Of a DNA stretch of 64,000 nt, positions 28,207 through 41,566 are shown in pieces. The first letter of the stretch is position 1, and each line of letters opens with the position of its first letter. Under the pieces are notes generated by a model. The model saw only the letters and a list, made by a program, of their open reading frames with translations. It was not told the DNA's origin and made no database searches. Source of the stretch: Hyphomicrobiales bacterium (GTDB taxonomy: Bacteria > Pseudomonadota > Alphaproteobacteria > Rhizobiales > Rhizobiaceae); contig UCNG01000001.1 of the NCBI GenBank assembly GCA_900473915.1, positions 101,136 through 165,135 on the forward strand, given 5' to 3'. A program made the position numbers and the translations under genes.

Positions 28207-29193
28207 TTATTCCAGGCCTTCGAACAATGCTGTTGAAAGATAGCGTTCGGCAAAGGATGGAATGATGATGACGATGTTCTTGCCAGCATTTTCGGGACGC
28301 TTGCCGATTTCGACAGCGGCGGTCAGTGCAGCGCCGGAAGAAATGCCGACCGGAATGCCTTCAATGCGGGCAAGCAGGCGCGCATTGGCAAAAGCATCTT
28401 CGTTGGAAACCTGAACGACTTCGTCATAGACGCCGGTATCGAGAGTCTTGGGGGCAAAGCCTGCGCCGATGCCCTGAATCTTGTGCGGACCGGGTGTGCC
28501 GCCGGAGAGAACGGGTGAATCTTTCGGTTCCACCGCGATCACCTTGAAAGACGGCTTACGCCCCTTGATGACCTGCCCCACACCGGTGATCGTTCCACCG
28601 GTGCCAATGCCGGAGATCAGGATATCGGCTTCGCCATTGGTGTCGTTCCAGATTTCTTCAGCCGTCGTCAGGCGATGAATTTCAGGATTGGCGGGATTCT
28701 CGAACTGCTGCGGGATGATCGCGTTCGGGTTGCCTTCGGCAATGGCTTCCGCCTCTGCGATGGCGCCCTTCATGCCCTTTGCTCCTTCGGTCAGCACCAG
28801 TTCGGCGCCAAGAAGCTTGAGGAGTTTGCGGCGCTCTACCGACATGGTTTCCGGCATGGTGAGGATGAGGCGATAGCCCTTGGCCGCAGCGGCAAAGGCA
28901 AGCGCGATGCCGGTATTGCCGGAAGTGGGTTCAACGAAAACCGTCTTGCCCGGCACGGCCCTGCCGTCGCGTTCAAGCGCTTCGATCAGCGCCAGGCCGA
29001 TGCGGTCCTTCACGCTGGCCAGAGGGTTGAAGAACTCCAGCTTGGCCAGAAGGTTCGCTTTCACGCCCTTTTCCTCGGCAAACTTGTCGATGCGCACCAG
29101 AGGCGTATTGCCGATCGTGTCGAGAATGGAATCGTAAATGCGGCCACGGCCTGCGGTTTTGCCAGCTTGCGGTTCGTTCAGGGGCTTGTTCAT
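28207..29193 (-). CDS. cysK: Cysteine synthase A (O-acetylserine sulfhydrylase)
   Basis: PLP enzyme making L-cysteine from O-acetylserine and sulfide. The Schiff-base lysine is K62 in ASVKDRIG, the substrate loop TSGNTG is at 90-95, and [10 protein letters not shown] binds the PLP phosphate near residue 190. Length 328 aa is slightly over average because of a 20-residue N-terminal extension ([20 protein letters not shown]). CysM-type specificity is less likely but not excluded. Confidence 0.94.
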   Translation of the reverse strand: MNKPLNEPQAGKTAGRGRIYDSILDTIGNTPLVRIDKFAEEKGVKANLLAKLEFFNPLASVKDRIGLALIEALERDGRAVPGKTVFVEPTSGNTGIALAFAAAAKGYRLILTMPETMSVERRKLLKLLGAELVLTEGAKGMKGAIAEAEAIAEGNPNAIIPQQFENPANPEIHRLTTAEEIWNDTNGEADILISGIGTGGTITGVGQVIKGRKPSFKVIAVEPKDSPVLSGGTPGPHKIQGIGAGFAPKTLDTGVYDEVVQVSNEDAFANARLLARIEGIPVGISSGAALTAAVEIGKRPENAGKNIVIIIPSFAERYLSTALFEGLE

Positions 29194-29435
29194 GGCGTGA
29201 TCTCCCTTTTTGTCACGCGAAGTTTAAGAGGAAACTGCGCAAAAGCATAGTTGGGCATGTGCGCTCGATTGGGCAAGTTTGGAAATTTATTCTGTATAAT
29301 TGTGAAAATTAGGAGTAAATTCCATCGTAATTGGAAGGACGCGTATTAGCCTTGAATGAAGCTCGATTGATCCGCGTCAATGCGCCCGGACAGGCAGGCG
29401 CGCATCATCGGACATCAGGCAACAGGAGAGTACGC

Positions 29436-29885
29436 ATGTACACGAACATATTGATCGCGACAGATGGATCGGAACTTGCCGAAAAAGGTGTCGATCAGGG
29501 CGTGGCGCTGGCGAAGGAAACAGGAGCGAAGGTAACCTTCGTCTCCGTGACCGAGCTGTTGCCTTCCTATGGCATTGTCGTTGCAGCCGAATGGGCGTCC
29601 AGCCCGGCGGCGTTTCAGGAATATCGTGAGGCTATCACCAAGGCGGCCACGGAAATCCTGACGAAGGCCAAAGCCAAGGCAACGGAGATCGGTGTCAGTG
29701 CCGAAGCGGTTCATATCGAGAATCAATCACCGGCGCAGGGCATTGTGGAGGCGGCCAATGCCAGGAATGCCGATCTGATCGTCATTGCATCGCATGGCCG
29801 TCGCGGTGTGAACAAGCTGCTGCTCGGAAGTCAGGCGGCGGAGGTCCTGTCGCTCAGCACGGTGCCGGTCTTGGTCATAAAGTAA
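29436..29885 (+). CDS. Universal stress protein, UspA family
   Basis: A 149-aa single-domain Usp: it begins MYTNILIATDGSELAEKGV and ends with the nucleotide-loop region IASHGRRGVNKLLLGSQAAEVL and PVLVIK. That loop suggests an ATP-binding type. The ATG at 29436 follows GGAG; the open frame back to 29331 is not needed. It is divergent from cysK, with an AT-rich stretch between them that includes TATAAT at about 29296. Its precise physiological role cannot be inferred. Confidence 0.93.
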   Translation: MYTNILIATDGSELAEKGVDQGVALAKETGAKVTFVSVTELLPSYGIVVAAEWASSPAAFQEYREAITKAATEILTKAKAKATEIGVSAEAVHIENQSPAQGIVEAANARNADLIVIASHGRRGVNKLLLGSQAAEVLSLSTVPVLVIK

Positions 29886-31310
<1,425 letters not shown>

Positions 31311-31323
31311 TTCATTATGCGAC

Positions 31324-31355
31324 GGAAAGCAGCGACCGGTTTATTGCTGCTTTCC
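31324..31355. terminator. Hairpin between convergent PLP-enzyme and pentapeptide genes
   Basis: GGAAAGCAGC (31324-31333), 12-base loop, exact complement (31346-31355). It may end both convergent transcripts. Confidence 0.7.
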
Positions 31356-31359
31356 TCGG

Positions 31360-31737
31360 CTAGTCTAAGGAACGCGCGTTTTCATACGCTTCGAACAGAG
31401 AGGAGACGAGAACGCCGTTTATCCGCATACCCGTCACGTCAGCATCGGTTATATTCGTATGTGCCAAAGTCACGCCGCTTATAGCCAAGCCACTCATGTT
31501 GGCATTCGTAATTGTCGCACCGGTCATATTGATATTATGAAGGCGCGCCCCTGCGAGATTGACATCGTCAAAATCAGCGCCGCTCAAATTGGTATCGATG
31601 AACTTTGACTTGGTCAAAACCGCAAAAAACTTTGAACCGGACAAATCCACGCCATCGAAATTCGAGCCCGACATATCCGCACGTTCATAATGCGCATTTT
31701 GCAACTGTGGTCCCTCAAAGGGGTGAGTGTCATCCAT
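31360..31737 (-). CDS. Pentapeptide-repeat protein
   Basis: A 125-aa protein made almost wholly of A(D/N)LxX-type pentapeptide repeats from about residue 17 to 100 (for example ADMSG, SNFDG, VDLSG, TNLSG, ADFDD, VNLAG, ARLHN, INMTG), which fold as a right-handed quadrilateral beta helix. No signal peptide or extra domain is present. Some members mimic DNA and protect gyrase (Qnr, MfpA), but this one is too short to infer that. Function unknown. Confidence 0.9.
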   Translation of the reverse strand: MDDTHPFEGPQLQNAHYERADMSGSNFDGVDLSGSKFFAVLTKSKFIDTNLSGADFDDVNLAGARLHNINMTGATITNANMSGLAISGVTLAHTNITDADVTGMRINGVLVSSLFEAYENARSLD

Positions 31738-31941
31738 GGTGGGAGTTCCTCCTGCGTATGTATCTCAGAAGTGTTAAATGGCACCATCGTTGTCGATTTG
31801 GAAAGAATAAGCAAACCAATGTTGCCAGAGCGTCCTCTGACAATCTTCTCGATCCCCATTGCTGAAACCAGTCGGAAACATCTTCCGGATAGTGCGCTCA
31901 GGCTCGTTAGGGAGAACGATTTCCAATAATTGTCTTTAAAA

Positions 31942-32026
31942 TGGTGCGGGTGGTCGGAATCGAACCGACACTCCTTTCGGAACCGGATTTTGAGTCCGGC
32001 GCGTCTACCAGTTCCACCACACCCGC
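31942..32026 (-). tRNA. tRNA-Leu (anticodon CAA)
   Basis: Class II tRNA of 85 nt including an encoded CCA. On the minus strand the acceptor stem GCGGGTG pairs with CACCCGC, followed by the discriminator A and CCA. The D-arm GGAACTGGTAGACGC, the anticodon loop CTCAAAA between CCGGA and TCCGG, a long variable arm (TTCCGAAAGGAGT) and the T-arm GTCGGTTCGATTCCGAC are all intact. It reads UUG codons. Confidence 0.98.
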
Positions 32027-32215
32027 ACATTGCTGCCGAAGCAGTTCGATATGGTCCAAAGGGACAGCGGGTTGGGATATACCGGCTAAACGAAACGAGG
32101 TCAATTGCTCAAAAGTGCAGCTTGCACCGCTCTTCGAAAAAGAAAGCTGGCGGATAAGAAGTAATGGCTTGTGCTCTACTCTACCGCTCTTGTCGCAGTT
32201 GCGAGCAGCCCCATT

Positions 32216-32230
32216 CCTGACAGTGTCAGG
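32216..32230. repeat. 15-base palindrome CCTGACA-G-TGTCAGG
   Basis: A perfect inverted repeat in the intergenic region between the tRNA and the 33-aa gene. It could be a small operator or nothing; no other evidence. Confidence 0.35.
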
Positions 32231-32280
32231 CGCAACAGGCCTTATGTGATCGGCGCGGCTTCGAGACAGTCAGCTGTTAT

Positions 32281-32382
32281 TTATCTGCGTAGGCTCGCCT
32301 CAACAAGGTTCCAGAAGACCAGCAAGGCAATGAAGCCCAGCAGGACATAATCCAGCGTGCTGACATAGTGAAAATATTCCAT
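32281..32382 (-). CDS. Unannotated 33-aa single-pass membrane protein
   Basis: Below usual gene-calling length. The frame starts MEYFHYVSTLDYVLLGF and ends EASLRR with TAA. AAGGAG is seven bases before the ATG, one of the best ribosome binding sites in the window. The middle (YVLLGFIALLVFWNLV) is a strong transmembrane helix; the C-terminus SLRR is basic, so the N-terminus would face out. I do not recognise a family. It sits between a tRNA gene and the EptA-type gene, on the same strand as the latter. The stretches 32027-32280 and 32383-32602 around it hold no other recognisable gene. Confidence 0.65.
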   Translation of the reverse strand: MEYFHYVSTLDYVLLGFIALLVFWNLVEASLRR

Positions 32383-32602
32383 GGCGCATCTCCTTCCCCG
32401 GGAGGGCGCGACAGCGTTTGAGCCAGACGGAAGCTTATAATTTTATCCGGGCTGCGAGCACTTGTTCAAAGTGCCGGATTGCACCGGTGCGGACCTCCTC
32501 TTCCGCCTGTCCATGCGCTCTCCCAAAACAAAGTGTATCACGCTTTGCCGTATGGCTCAAATCCTTGGTCTGGCTGGCATAATTGACAATATTCGTGAGC
32601 TT

Positions 32603-34237
32603 CTAATTCGACGCCGCGACATTGGCTTTCCGGCAATCGGCAAAGCGGTCGAGCGTCTGATCATAGGCTGACGTCTTCACGCCCATCATGCCCAGAACCG
32701 TGTGGAACAGGTTGTCGTGCGACGATGGGGCAGCGGCATTCTGTTTGACGCAGGCGGCGTCCAGTCGCGTGGCAGCGGCATAGTCCGGGGAGAACCACGC
32801 GACGAAGGGAATATGGGTCTGAACGTCAGGCGCAATGAAATAGGGCGCAGCGTGCAGATAAAGGCCGTCTTCGCCCAGCGATTCGCCATGATCGGACATA
32901 TAGATCATGGCTGGAGCAAAACGGTCTCCACTGGCTTTCAGGATATTGATGATCTCCGACAATATGTGATCGGTATAGAGGATCGAATTGTCGTAGGCGT
33001 TGACGATCTCGTCCGTCGTGCAGTCTGAAAATTCGCTCGTGCGGCATTCCGGTTTGAACCTGGCGAATTCCGGCGGATAGCGGCGATAATAGGATGGCCC
33101 GTGACTGCCGGTCATATGAAGGACAATTGTCGCATTGCCGTTCACGTCCTTCAGGTGATCACGCAGCCGGTCGACCAGAATCTGGTCGAGGCATTCACCG
33201 CCTTCGCAATAGCGCGCATCGTTGGAGTTCTGAAGGTCGACCGTCGGTATGCGGTCCGACACGCCCTTGCTGCCGGTATTGTTTTCATACCACGCAACCT
33301 TCACACCGGCATGATTGAGGACGTCCATCAGATTTTCCGAGCTATGGAATTTGGCACTCGAATATTCCTCGCGCGGAAAAGGCGAGAACATGCATGGCAC
33401 GGATACAGAAGTATCCGTCCCGCAGCTTGTCGTGTTCGGGAATGTGACAATATCCTGCTGCTTGAGTTCAGGATTGGTTTCGCGTGGATAGCCGTAGAGG
33501 CTGAAATTCTTGGCGCGGGCGGTTTCACCCACCACAACGACGGTCAGCAGTTTTTTGCCGGATGCGATTGGCGGCAGCGCCTGTTTGGCGTCAAGGCCCA
33601 GTGGCTGCATCACGATCTGTCTGTCGTTCAGATCATGCGCAATATATTGCACCGTGCTCTTGATCGGCGTTCCGGGCATCAGCCGTTCCATTATGTCGGA
33701 GCGATGCTCGCGATACATTGATGAGAAGCTGCCGTAATCAGAGCCGATCAGCGCGATGGCGCCGACCAGGCAGGCGAGGATTGAAATGGTATTGACCATA
33801 AGCTTCTGCAGCAACGGGCGATGTTTTACACGCACCCAGATGATGAGAAGCGAGGGAATGACGGCATAAAGCAGCATATGCAGCAGAAAGCCCGTCGTTA
33901 TCAGATGACCCGACTCGGCTTTTGTCGTCGTAAACGTTGCCTCGACCACATTCCGGTCGATGATCGTACCGAAAGTATCCGTAAAATAGGACCCGCCGGC
34001 GGCAACCCATACGGCGAAAATGAGAACCGGCTTGATGACATATTTCGCCGAAAAGGCCATCAGTACGGCTATATGGATGAGAAGGATGGCTGCTGCCGCA
34101 ACGACAAGCTTTAGCGGGTGGTCGGAAAAATAGGCGATCAGCCGGTGCCAGAAAGACGTGTTGGTAAAGGCGAGAAGATAAATCGCGGTCAGGACACAAA
34201 GCGTACCGCTGGCGATGGTCGGACGTGGAAATCGCAT
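32603..34237 (-). CDS. eptA: Phosphoethanolamine--lipid A transferase (EptA type)
   Basis: Inner-membrane enzyme with a periplasmic sulfatase-like catalytic domain that moves phosphoethanolamine from phosphatidylethanolamine to lipid A or core, lowering negative charge and giving polymyxin resistance. Five N-terminal helices fill residues 8-170. The catalytic domain begins VVVVGETARAKNFSLYGY (metal ligand E238), has the nucleophile T274 in SCGTDTSVSVPCMF, and SDHGESLGE downstream. Paired cysteines are present as in EptA. Start at ATG 34237 (MRFPRPTI), eight bases after GAAGG. Brucella calls its relevant relative LptA; not to be confused with the LPS transporter. Confidence 0.9.
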   Translation of the reverse strand: MRFPRPTIASGTLCVLTAIYLLAFTNTSFWHRLIAYFSDHPLKLVVAAAAILLIHIAVLMAFSAKYVIKPVLIFAVWVAAGGSYFTDTFGTIIDRNVVEATFTTTKAESGHLITTGFLLHMLLYAVIPSLLIIWVRVKHRPLLQKLMVNTISILACLVGAIALIGSDYGSFSSMYREHRSDIMERLMPGTPIKSTVQYIAHDLNDRQIVMQPLGLDAKQALPPIASGKKLLTVVVVGETARAKNFSLYGYPRETNPELKQQDIVTFPNTTSCGTDTSVSVPCMFSPFPREEYSSAKFHSSENLMDVLNHAGVKVAWYENNTGSKGVSDRIPTVDLQNSNDARYCEGGECLDQILVDRLRDHLKDVNGNATIVLHMTGSHGPSYYRRYPPEFARFKPECRTSEFSDCTTDEIVNAYDNSILYTDHILSEIINILKASGDRFAPAMIYMSDHGESLGEDGLYLHAAPYFIAPDVQTHIPFVAWFSPDYAAATRLDAACVKQNAAAPSSHDNLFHTVLGMMGVKTSAYDQTLDRFADCRKANVAASN

Positions 34238-34375
34238 TCCTGAACCTTCAAAATCCCAAAGTCTGGAAGATGAAGCTTTGCAGGGCTTGCGCAAAACTGC
34301 AATCGCAACATTCTTTCCCGGATCGGAGATTCAGGACAGTGATTTTTGGGCTTTTTTAAGGTTGCTTGAAAGGCC

Positions 34376-35662
34376 TTACTTTCTCTCGGTGAAACTGCGG
34401 ATGCGATTGCGTACGATCCGGGCCAGGTTGCGTGTCCGCTGATAGAGATGAATCTGGGATGCGGCCTGACGGACCAGTTTGTCCGCAGATGGGTTCAACC
34501 CGATGACAAGTGTCTCGATGGTCTCGCGGGCAGCGAACAGCCGCGTCATGACCGGATGATCCGGAACGGCGCAGGAATCGGTACGGTTGATGTTCGGATC
34601 GTTCAGATGATTCTTCACGACCTCGATCATCAAAAGCACGCCAGGCGACCAGGCGTTCAGGCTTTCGTCATAGGCCGTCTTCCAGGTCCACGCTTCACCT
34701 GAAACCGTAAAGACGATGAGAATGGCAATGACCCGGCCATCAAGTTCAAGCGTGTGCACCCGCACGCAGTCGCGCTCGGCAAGATTGTTGACCGCTTCGC
34801 GCGCAAAGGCGGCGCGAAACCGGTCGACCGCCATGGCTGTCCCGCGCTTGCCTTTCCAGCCGCTTGCCTCCAGCGTCAGGAAATGTTCGAAGGCGTGGCG
34901 CACTTCGTCGGGCGTGCGGGCGACGCGATAGGCAAGTTCGCCCTTTTCCGCCAGCCTGCGCCACAGACGATTATAGTCCCGGCGATGGTGGGCATTGATT
35001 GCCTCTTTGATATAGGCGTCGCCGTCCAGATCGCTTTCGAGAAAGGGACGCTCCTTCTGTTCTATGGCGACCAAAGGCAATTGCCGCCCCACCGCGACCG
35101 AACGGATCAGCCGTGCCGCCGGGCCATCGGCCCGCATCTCCGGCAGGACGAGCACGTCCGGCAATCTGAGATGCTTGCGGGCGAGAATATCGAACAGGTC
35201 TTCCAATACGCCGACAGGATCGTCGTGATCGATCAGCGGCGTGCCCTGCGGGCCAAACGGCGTCGACCAGGCGCGGATTACCGGCGTCGAAAGTGGGAGG
35301 CCGGGGCGCTCGATCGTATAGGGCATGACGAAGCGCAGGCGGCTGCGGATTTCGTTTTCGTCGCGCATGACCATGAAGCGAACTTCGCGATCTTCAAGGC
35401 GCGGCATGGCAGGCGCCAGAAACCGCGCATTGAAGAAAATGTTCGGCTCGACGGTGCGGTTGCTCAAATGATCGAGTTCATCGCGCAATTCGAAGCCCGC
35501 CGCCGCGCCATAGATCGCCAGCTTGCGCGGTATATCGCGAGTGTGAAGGCTCTCCTCCAGCTTCTTGACGGCTTCATGCCCCATACCGCTCTCGGCAAGT
35601 TCCGAAACAATATGGGCTGCATTTCCGCCTGCCGATTCTTCAAGCAAAGGTTTCGCGGCCAT
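34376..35662 (-). CDS. GNAT/BioF2-like acyltransferase domain protein
   Basis: A 428-aa protein of the BioF2-like/CelD-like GNAT group (Acetyltransf_6), usually linked to exopolysaccharide or cell-surface modification. The recognisable core lies at about residues 250-390, with FEHFLTLEASGWKGKRGTA, DGRVIAILIVFTVSGEAWTWKTAYDE and SPGVLLMIEVVKN. The ATG at 35662 shares one base with the TAA of the flippase gene (TAATG), so the two are translationally coupled; a longer frame beyond it overlaps the flippase and is not used. Its probable partner is therefore an envelope or surface polymer made with the flippase. Substrate unknown. Confidence 0.82.
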   Translation of the reverse strand: MAAKPLLEESAGGNAAHIVSELAESGMGHEAVKKLEESLHTRDIPRKLAIYGAAAGFELRDELDHLSNRTVEPNIFFNARFLAPAMPRLEDREVRFMVMRDENEIRSRLRFVMPYTIERPGLPLSTPVIRAWSTPFGPQGTPLIDHDDPVGVLEDLFDILARKHLRLPDVLVLPEMRADGPAARLIRSVAVGRQLPLVAIEQKERPFLESDLDGDAYIKEAINAHHRRDYNRLWRRLAEKGELAYRVARTPDEVRHAFEHFLTLEASGWKGKRGTAMAVDRFRAAFAREAVNNLAERDCVRVHTLELDGRVIAILIVFTVSGEAWTWKTAYDESLNAWSPGVLLMIEVVKNHLNDPNINRTDSCAVPDHPVMTRLFAARETIETLVIGLNPSADKLVRQAASQIHLYQRTRNLARIVRNRIRSFTERK

Positions 35663-37083
35663 TACAAAGTCCCCTCCGAGGTCTTGGTACGGTCTCGTGG
35701 AATGAGAATGAACATGGTTATGTGCAAGGTGCGCGATACGGCCGCCGAGAGGAGTACCGCTTCCATCAGCATGGCGATGGCCGTGGAGACGGCGGCGCCC
35801 GTCAGGCCGAACTGCGGTATCAGCACCAGATTGAGAATGACGTTGACGGCAAGTGTCGCGGCATAGAGGAGCGCGCAGATGTTCTGCTTGCCCGACATAT
35901 TGAGAAGGCTTTCCGCCGGGCCGACGCTGGCGCGCGCGATTACCCCGATGATAAGAATGAAGAGAAGCGGATAGCCGGCTGTGAAGGCCGGACCGAAAAG
36001 CCGCAGCAACGGATAGCCGGTCAGCAGGATGACGGCACCGAGGAACAGCGTCGGCCAGAATGTCCAGCGGACGGAAGCCTCGGCAAAGCTTGCAAATTCG
36101 GCGCGGTCGCCGCTGTGCAACAGATCGGAATAACGCTGGGCGACACTTGCCTTCACAGCGAAATAGACAAAATGAGCAAGCGCCATGATCTTCGTTGCTG
36201 CAAAATAGATCGCCACATGCTCGGGGTCGAGCGCATGGCCGACCATCAGAACATCGACATTGATGAGCAGGAAGAAAAAGCCTTCCACGAGGAAAATCGG
36301 CAACGCAACCTTTATCCATTCGCCAAGGCGCTGGTCGCGCGTTGCGGCGGGAATGTCTTTTTCCAGTGAGCGGTCGACCGTTAGAAACTGCCCGACCGTC
36401 GTAAGCCAGGTCGCGGCAATCGATACTGCCAGCGCAACAGTTGCCGTGGAGGGCAATCCCGCTTCATGCGCGATGATCATGAACAGGAGAACCAGAAGCG
36501 GGCGGACGATATAGCTTGGCGTCAGCGCCATCATTACCCAGGTGCGCGAGCGCGCAATGCCGTCCAGCATGTTGCCGAGCGCAATCATCGGCAGGCAGAT
36601 GAAGCCGAGGATGAACGGCACCAGATAATAGCTCGCCACATCGTCGCTGAGCAGAAGCAGCAGGCCAGCGCCCAGAAGCGCGATGAGAGTGGCTGCCGCG
36701 AAAGCGAATATGCGCCCGGTCAGGATAATGCCGCGCACGAGACCGAATGCCTGGCGCTGCACATATTCCGGCACGAAGCGGATGATGGTCGTGTGCAGCC
36801 CGAAACAGGCCAGATCGCCGATGATGATCATGGTGAGCCAGACGAGGACGAAAACGCCGTATTGGAATTCACCCATCCAGCGGGCCAGAATAACCTGAGA
36901 CAGAAGGGCGATAGCCGCACTTGCCACGCGCACGGAAAAAGCGACGAGAGACGAGCGCTGCGCGCTGGCTTGCGGTCCACCATCCGCAAGCACGGCATCC
37001 AGCCGCTCCGTCACGGGACGAAGCCTGGCCGCGATCCTGCCCGGTAGAAACCGGCTCGCCGTTTCAGCTGCCGAAAGCCGCAC
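35662..37083 (-). CDS. Wzx/MviN-like polysaccharide flippase
   Basis: A 473-aa integral membrane protein with about 12-14 helices, of the polysaccharide-transport (PST/MATE-like) superfamily that flips undecaprenyl-linked oligosaccharides. The N-terminal 40 residues are hydrophilic; then SLVAFSVRVASAAIALLSQVILARWMG resembles the first Wzx helix pair, with ARWMGEFQYGVFVL typical. It ends at a one-base overlap with the GNAT gene. No glycosyltransferase lies in the window, so the polymer is unknown. The start is ATG 37083; upstream, 37084-37363 holds no gene. Confidence 0.85.
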   Translation of the reverse strand: MRLSAAETASRFLPGRIAARLRPVTERLDAVLADGGPQASAQRSSLVAFSVRVASAAIALLSQVILARWMGEFQYGVFVLVWLTMIIIGDLACFGLHTTIIRFVPEYVQRQAFGLVRGIILTGRIFAFAAATLIALLGAGLLLLLSDDVASYYLVPFILGFICLPMIALGNMLDGIARSRTWVMMALTPSYIVRPLLVLLFMIIAHEAGLPSTATVALAVSIAATWLTTVGQFLTVDRSLEKDIPAATRDQRLGEWIKVALPIFLVEGFFFLLINVDVLMVGHALDPEHVAIYFAATKIMALAHFVYFAVKASVAQRYSDLLHSGDRAEFASFAEASVRWTFWPTLFLGAVILLTGYPLLRLFGPAFTAGYPLLFILIIGVIARASVGPAESLLNMSGKQNICALLYAATLAVNVILNLVLIPQFGLTGAAVSTAIAMLMEAVLLSAAVSRTLHITMFILIPRDRTKTSEGTL

Positions 37084-37363
37084 TATCTGCCAACCCTGTC
37101 TTTGCAGGCCTCTTCGGGCCTGTTTATTTTATACCGGGCAACCCGGCTTTTCGCATCCGCGCTTTGTTGCCCGTCCGCACGGAAACCTTAGGCAAGAGTT
37201 CTTTATAAAGAGGAAAAGAAAAAGTCTAATCTTCCCAAGGTCGCGCGACATCAAGGAATGGTGAGTATTTTCTAAACGACATCTATATTTGTATCGTCTA
37301 AAATAAAGCGAACATAAAGATGACGGTTTCACCTGTCAGCGCAGGTCGCTGGCTGAAACGACA
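37084..37363. other. Intergenic region between flippase and secA terminator
   Basis: Contains a hairpin CAGGCC-tcttcg-GGCCTG at 37105-37122 followed on the plus strand by TTTATTTT, like an intrinsic terminator pointing away from secA and into the antisense of the flippase leader. The rest is AT-rich and must contain the flippase promoter. No gene seen. Confidence 0.5.
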
Positions 37364-37390
37364 AACCCCGGCAAATGGCTTGCCGGGGTT
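37364..37390 (-). terminator. Probable terminator of secA
   Basis: AACCCCGGCAA, loop ATGGC, exact complement. On the minus strand it is followed by TGTCGTTTC, a weak T tract. Confidence 0.7.
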
Positions 37391-37425
37391 CGTTCGACTA
37401 AGACGATGATCGAGCCTGGCTCACA

Positions 37426-40146
<2,721 letters not shown>

Positions 40147-40453
40147 CACTGGTCCTTTCCTGTCCGTTCAGCCGGAAGCGCTTCCGGCAATGTCGAATGC
40201 TTTATTCACGCGTATTGAAACAATTGCAAGAAAACTGCACTGCGAAAGCTGCCAGATACGGCGCTTTTCCGGCGCAATTCCCCCGCCCCTTACTGGACGT
40301 AAAGCCGAAGGACAGATAAGAGGGGCTTCGGGCGATGTCAACGTTGCTCTAAAGGCTCGAAATCCTTTCCTTTGTCGTAATATTGGAGGTATCCGGGCCA
40401 AATTCTGCCGCATTCATCGGGCCGGTAAGCGGTCACGAAGGAGAGAATTCCAT
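40147..40453. other. Divergent promoter region between secA and the parvulin gene
   Basis: About 300 bases with no convincing gene. Plus-strand frames running in from secA (from 40064) are open but look noncoding. It must carry both promoters. Confidence 0.6.
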
Positions 40454-41434
40454 ATGAAAGCCATTTTGAAAGCCCCTTATCGCAAGGCTCTCGCAGTCGT
40501 CGGCATGTCTCTGGCGGCCTCGGTGGCGCTGGCAGGCTACACAGGCGCCGCATTCGCTCAGGATGCCGGAAAGCCTGCTGCTGCACCGGCTGCTGCTCTC
40601 GCAGAAAAGGAAGATCCGTCCAAGGTTCTGGCGACCGTCAACGGCAAGGACATCACCGTTGGTGAAGTTGACCAGGCTGCCGGCGATCTCGATCCGCAGT
40701 TTTCGCGCCTTCCTGCCGAGCAGCGCCGTCTGGCTGCGCTCGCTGCCCTGATCGACATCAAGGCAATGGCTGGTGAAGCGGAAAAGGAAAAGCTCGATCA
40801 GTCTTCGGAATTCAAGAATCGCATGGAATTCCTGCGCGAACGCGCACTCCATAACGAATATTTCAAGGATGCCGTTGTCGACAAGATCAGCGATGACGAT
40901 GTGCGTGCCCGCTACGACAAGGAAATCGCGGCCATGCCACCGCAGGTGGAAGTGCGTGCCCGTCACATCCTCGTGAAGACCAAGGAAGAAGCCGAGGCCA
41001 TCATCAAGAAGCTTGCAGGCGGCGCCAAGTTCGAGGAGCTCGCCAAGGAAAGCTCGACCGACGGCACTGCAGCCAATGGCGGCGATCTCGGTTACTTTGC
41101 CGAAGGCCAGATGGTTCCGGAATTTGAAAAGGCCGCTTTTGCATTGAAGCCGGGCGAATACACCAAGGAGCCGGTCCAGACCCAGTTCGGCTTTCACGTG
41201 ATCCAGCTCGAAGATCGTCGCACAAAGCAGCCTCCGGCATTCGATCAGGTCAAGGACCAGATCCGTTCGATCATCATGCGCGAGCGTTATGTCGAAACCG
41301 TCAAGAAACTGCGTGACGGCATGAAGATCGACTACAAGGACCCGGCTGTCGAGAAAGCCATGAAGGACGCCGCCGCTGCCCAGGAAGGCGCGGACCAGGG
41401 TGATGCGCCGGAAGAGGCTGCTCCGCAGCAGTAA
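40454..41434 (+). CDS. Periplasmic parvulin-type peptidyl-prolyl isomerase
   Basis: A 326-aa exported foldase. The signal peptide (basic MKAILKAPYRK, then a hydrophobic run) ends at AFAQD. The middle contains a SurA-N-like helical region, and the parvulin domain lies near residues 180-280: VEVRARHILVKTKEEAE, then FEELAKESSTDGTAANGGDLGYF, and QTQFGFHVIQLED. The tail is Ala/Pro/Glu-rich. Similar to Brucella PpiC/SurA-type proteins beside secA; its clients are probably outer-membrane proteins. Start follows GAAGGAGAG. It ends in a strong terminator. Confidence 0.93.
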   Translation: MKAILKAPYRKALAVVGMSLAASVALAGYTGAAFAQDAGKPAAAPAAALAEKEDPSKVLATVNGKDITVGEVDQAAGDLDPQFSRLPAEQRRLAALAALIDIKAMAGEAEKEKLDQSSEFKNRMEFLRERALHNEYFKDAVVDKISDDDVRARYDKEIAAMPPQVEVRARHILVKTKEEAEAIIKKLAGGAKFEELAKESSTDGTAANGGDLGYFAEGQMVPEFEKAAFALKPGEYTKEPVQTQFGFHVIQLEDRRTKQPPAFDQVKDQIRSIIMRERYVETVKKLRDGMKIDYKDPAVEKAMKDAAAAQEGADQGDAPEEAAPQQ

Positions 41435-41452
41435 GTTTCGCTTCAAAGCATC

Positions 41453-41480
41453 AACGCCCCGGCTTGCCGGGGCGTTTTTT
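41453..41480 (+). terminator. Intrinsic terminator of the parvulin gene
   Basis: AACGCCCCGGC, loop TT, exact complement, then TTTT. Confidence 0.93.
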
Positions 41481-41566
41481 ATTTCGATCCTGCGTTTCCC
41501 GCTTGATTTTGGGCTGCAAACCTTTCCAATGCGGCAACACCAAACCGAATATCCTTCGAGGCACCT

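Noticed and set aside
32462-32671. A 69-codon plus-strand frame at the 3' side of the EptA-type gene
   Set aside because: Overlaps the end of eptA antisense and has no clear start signal.
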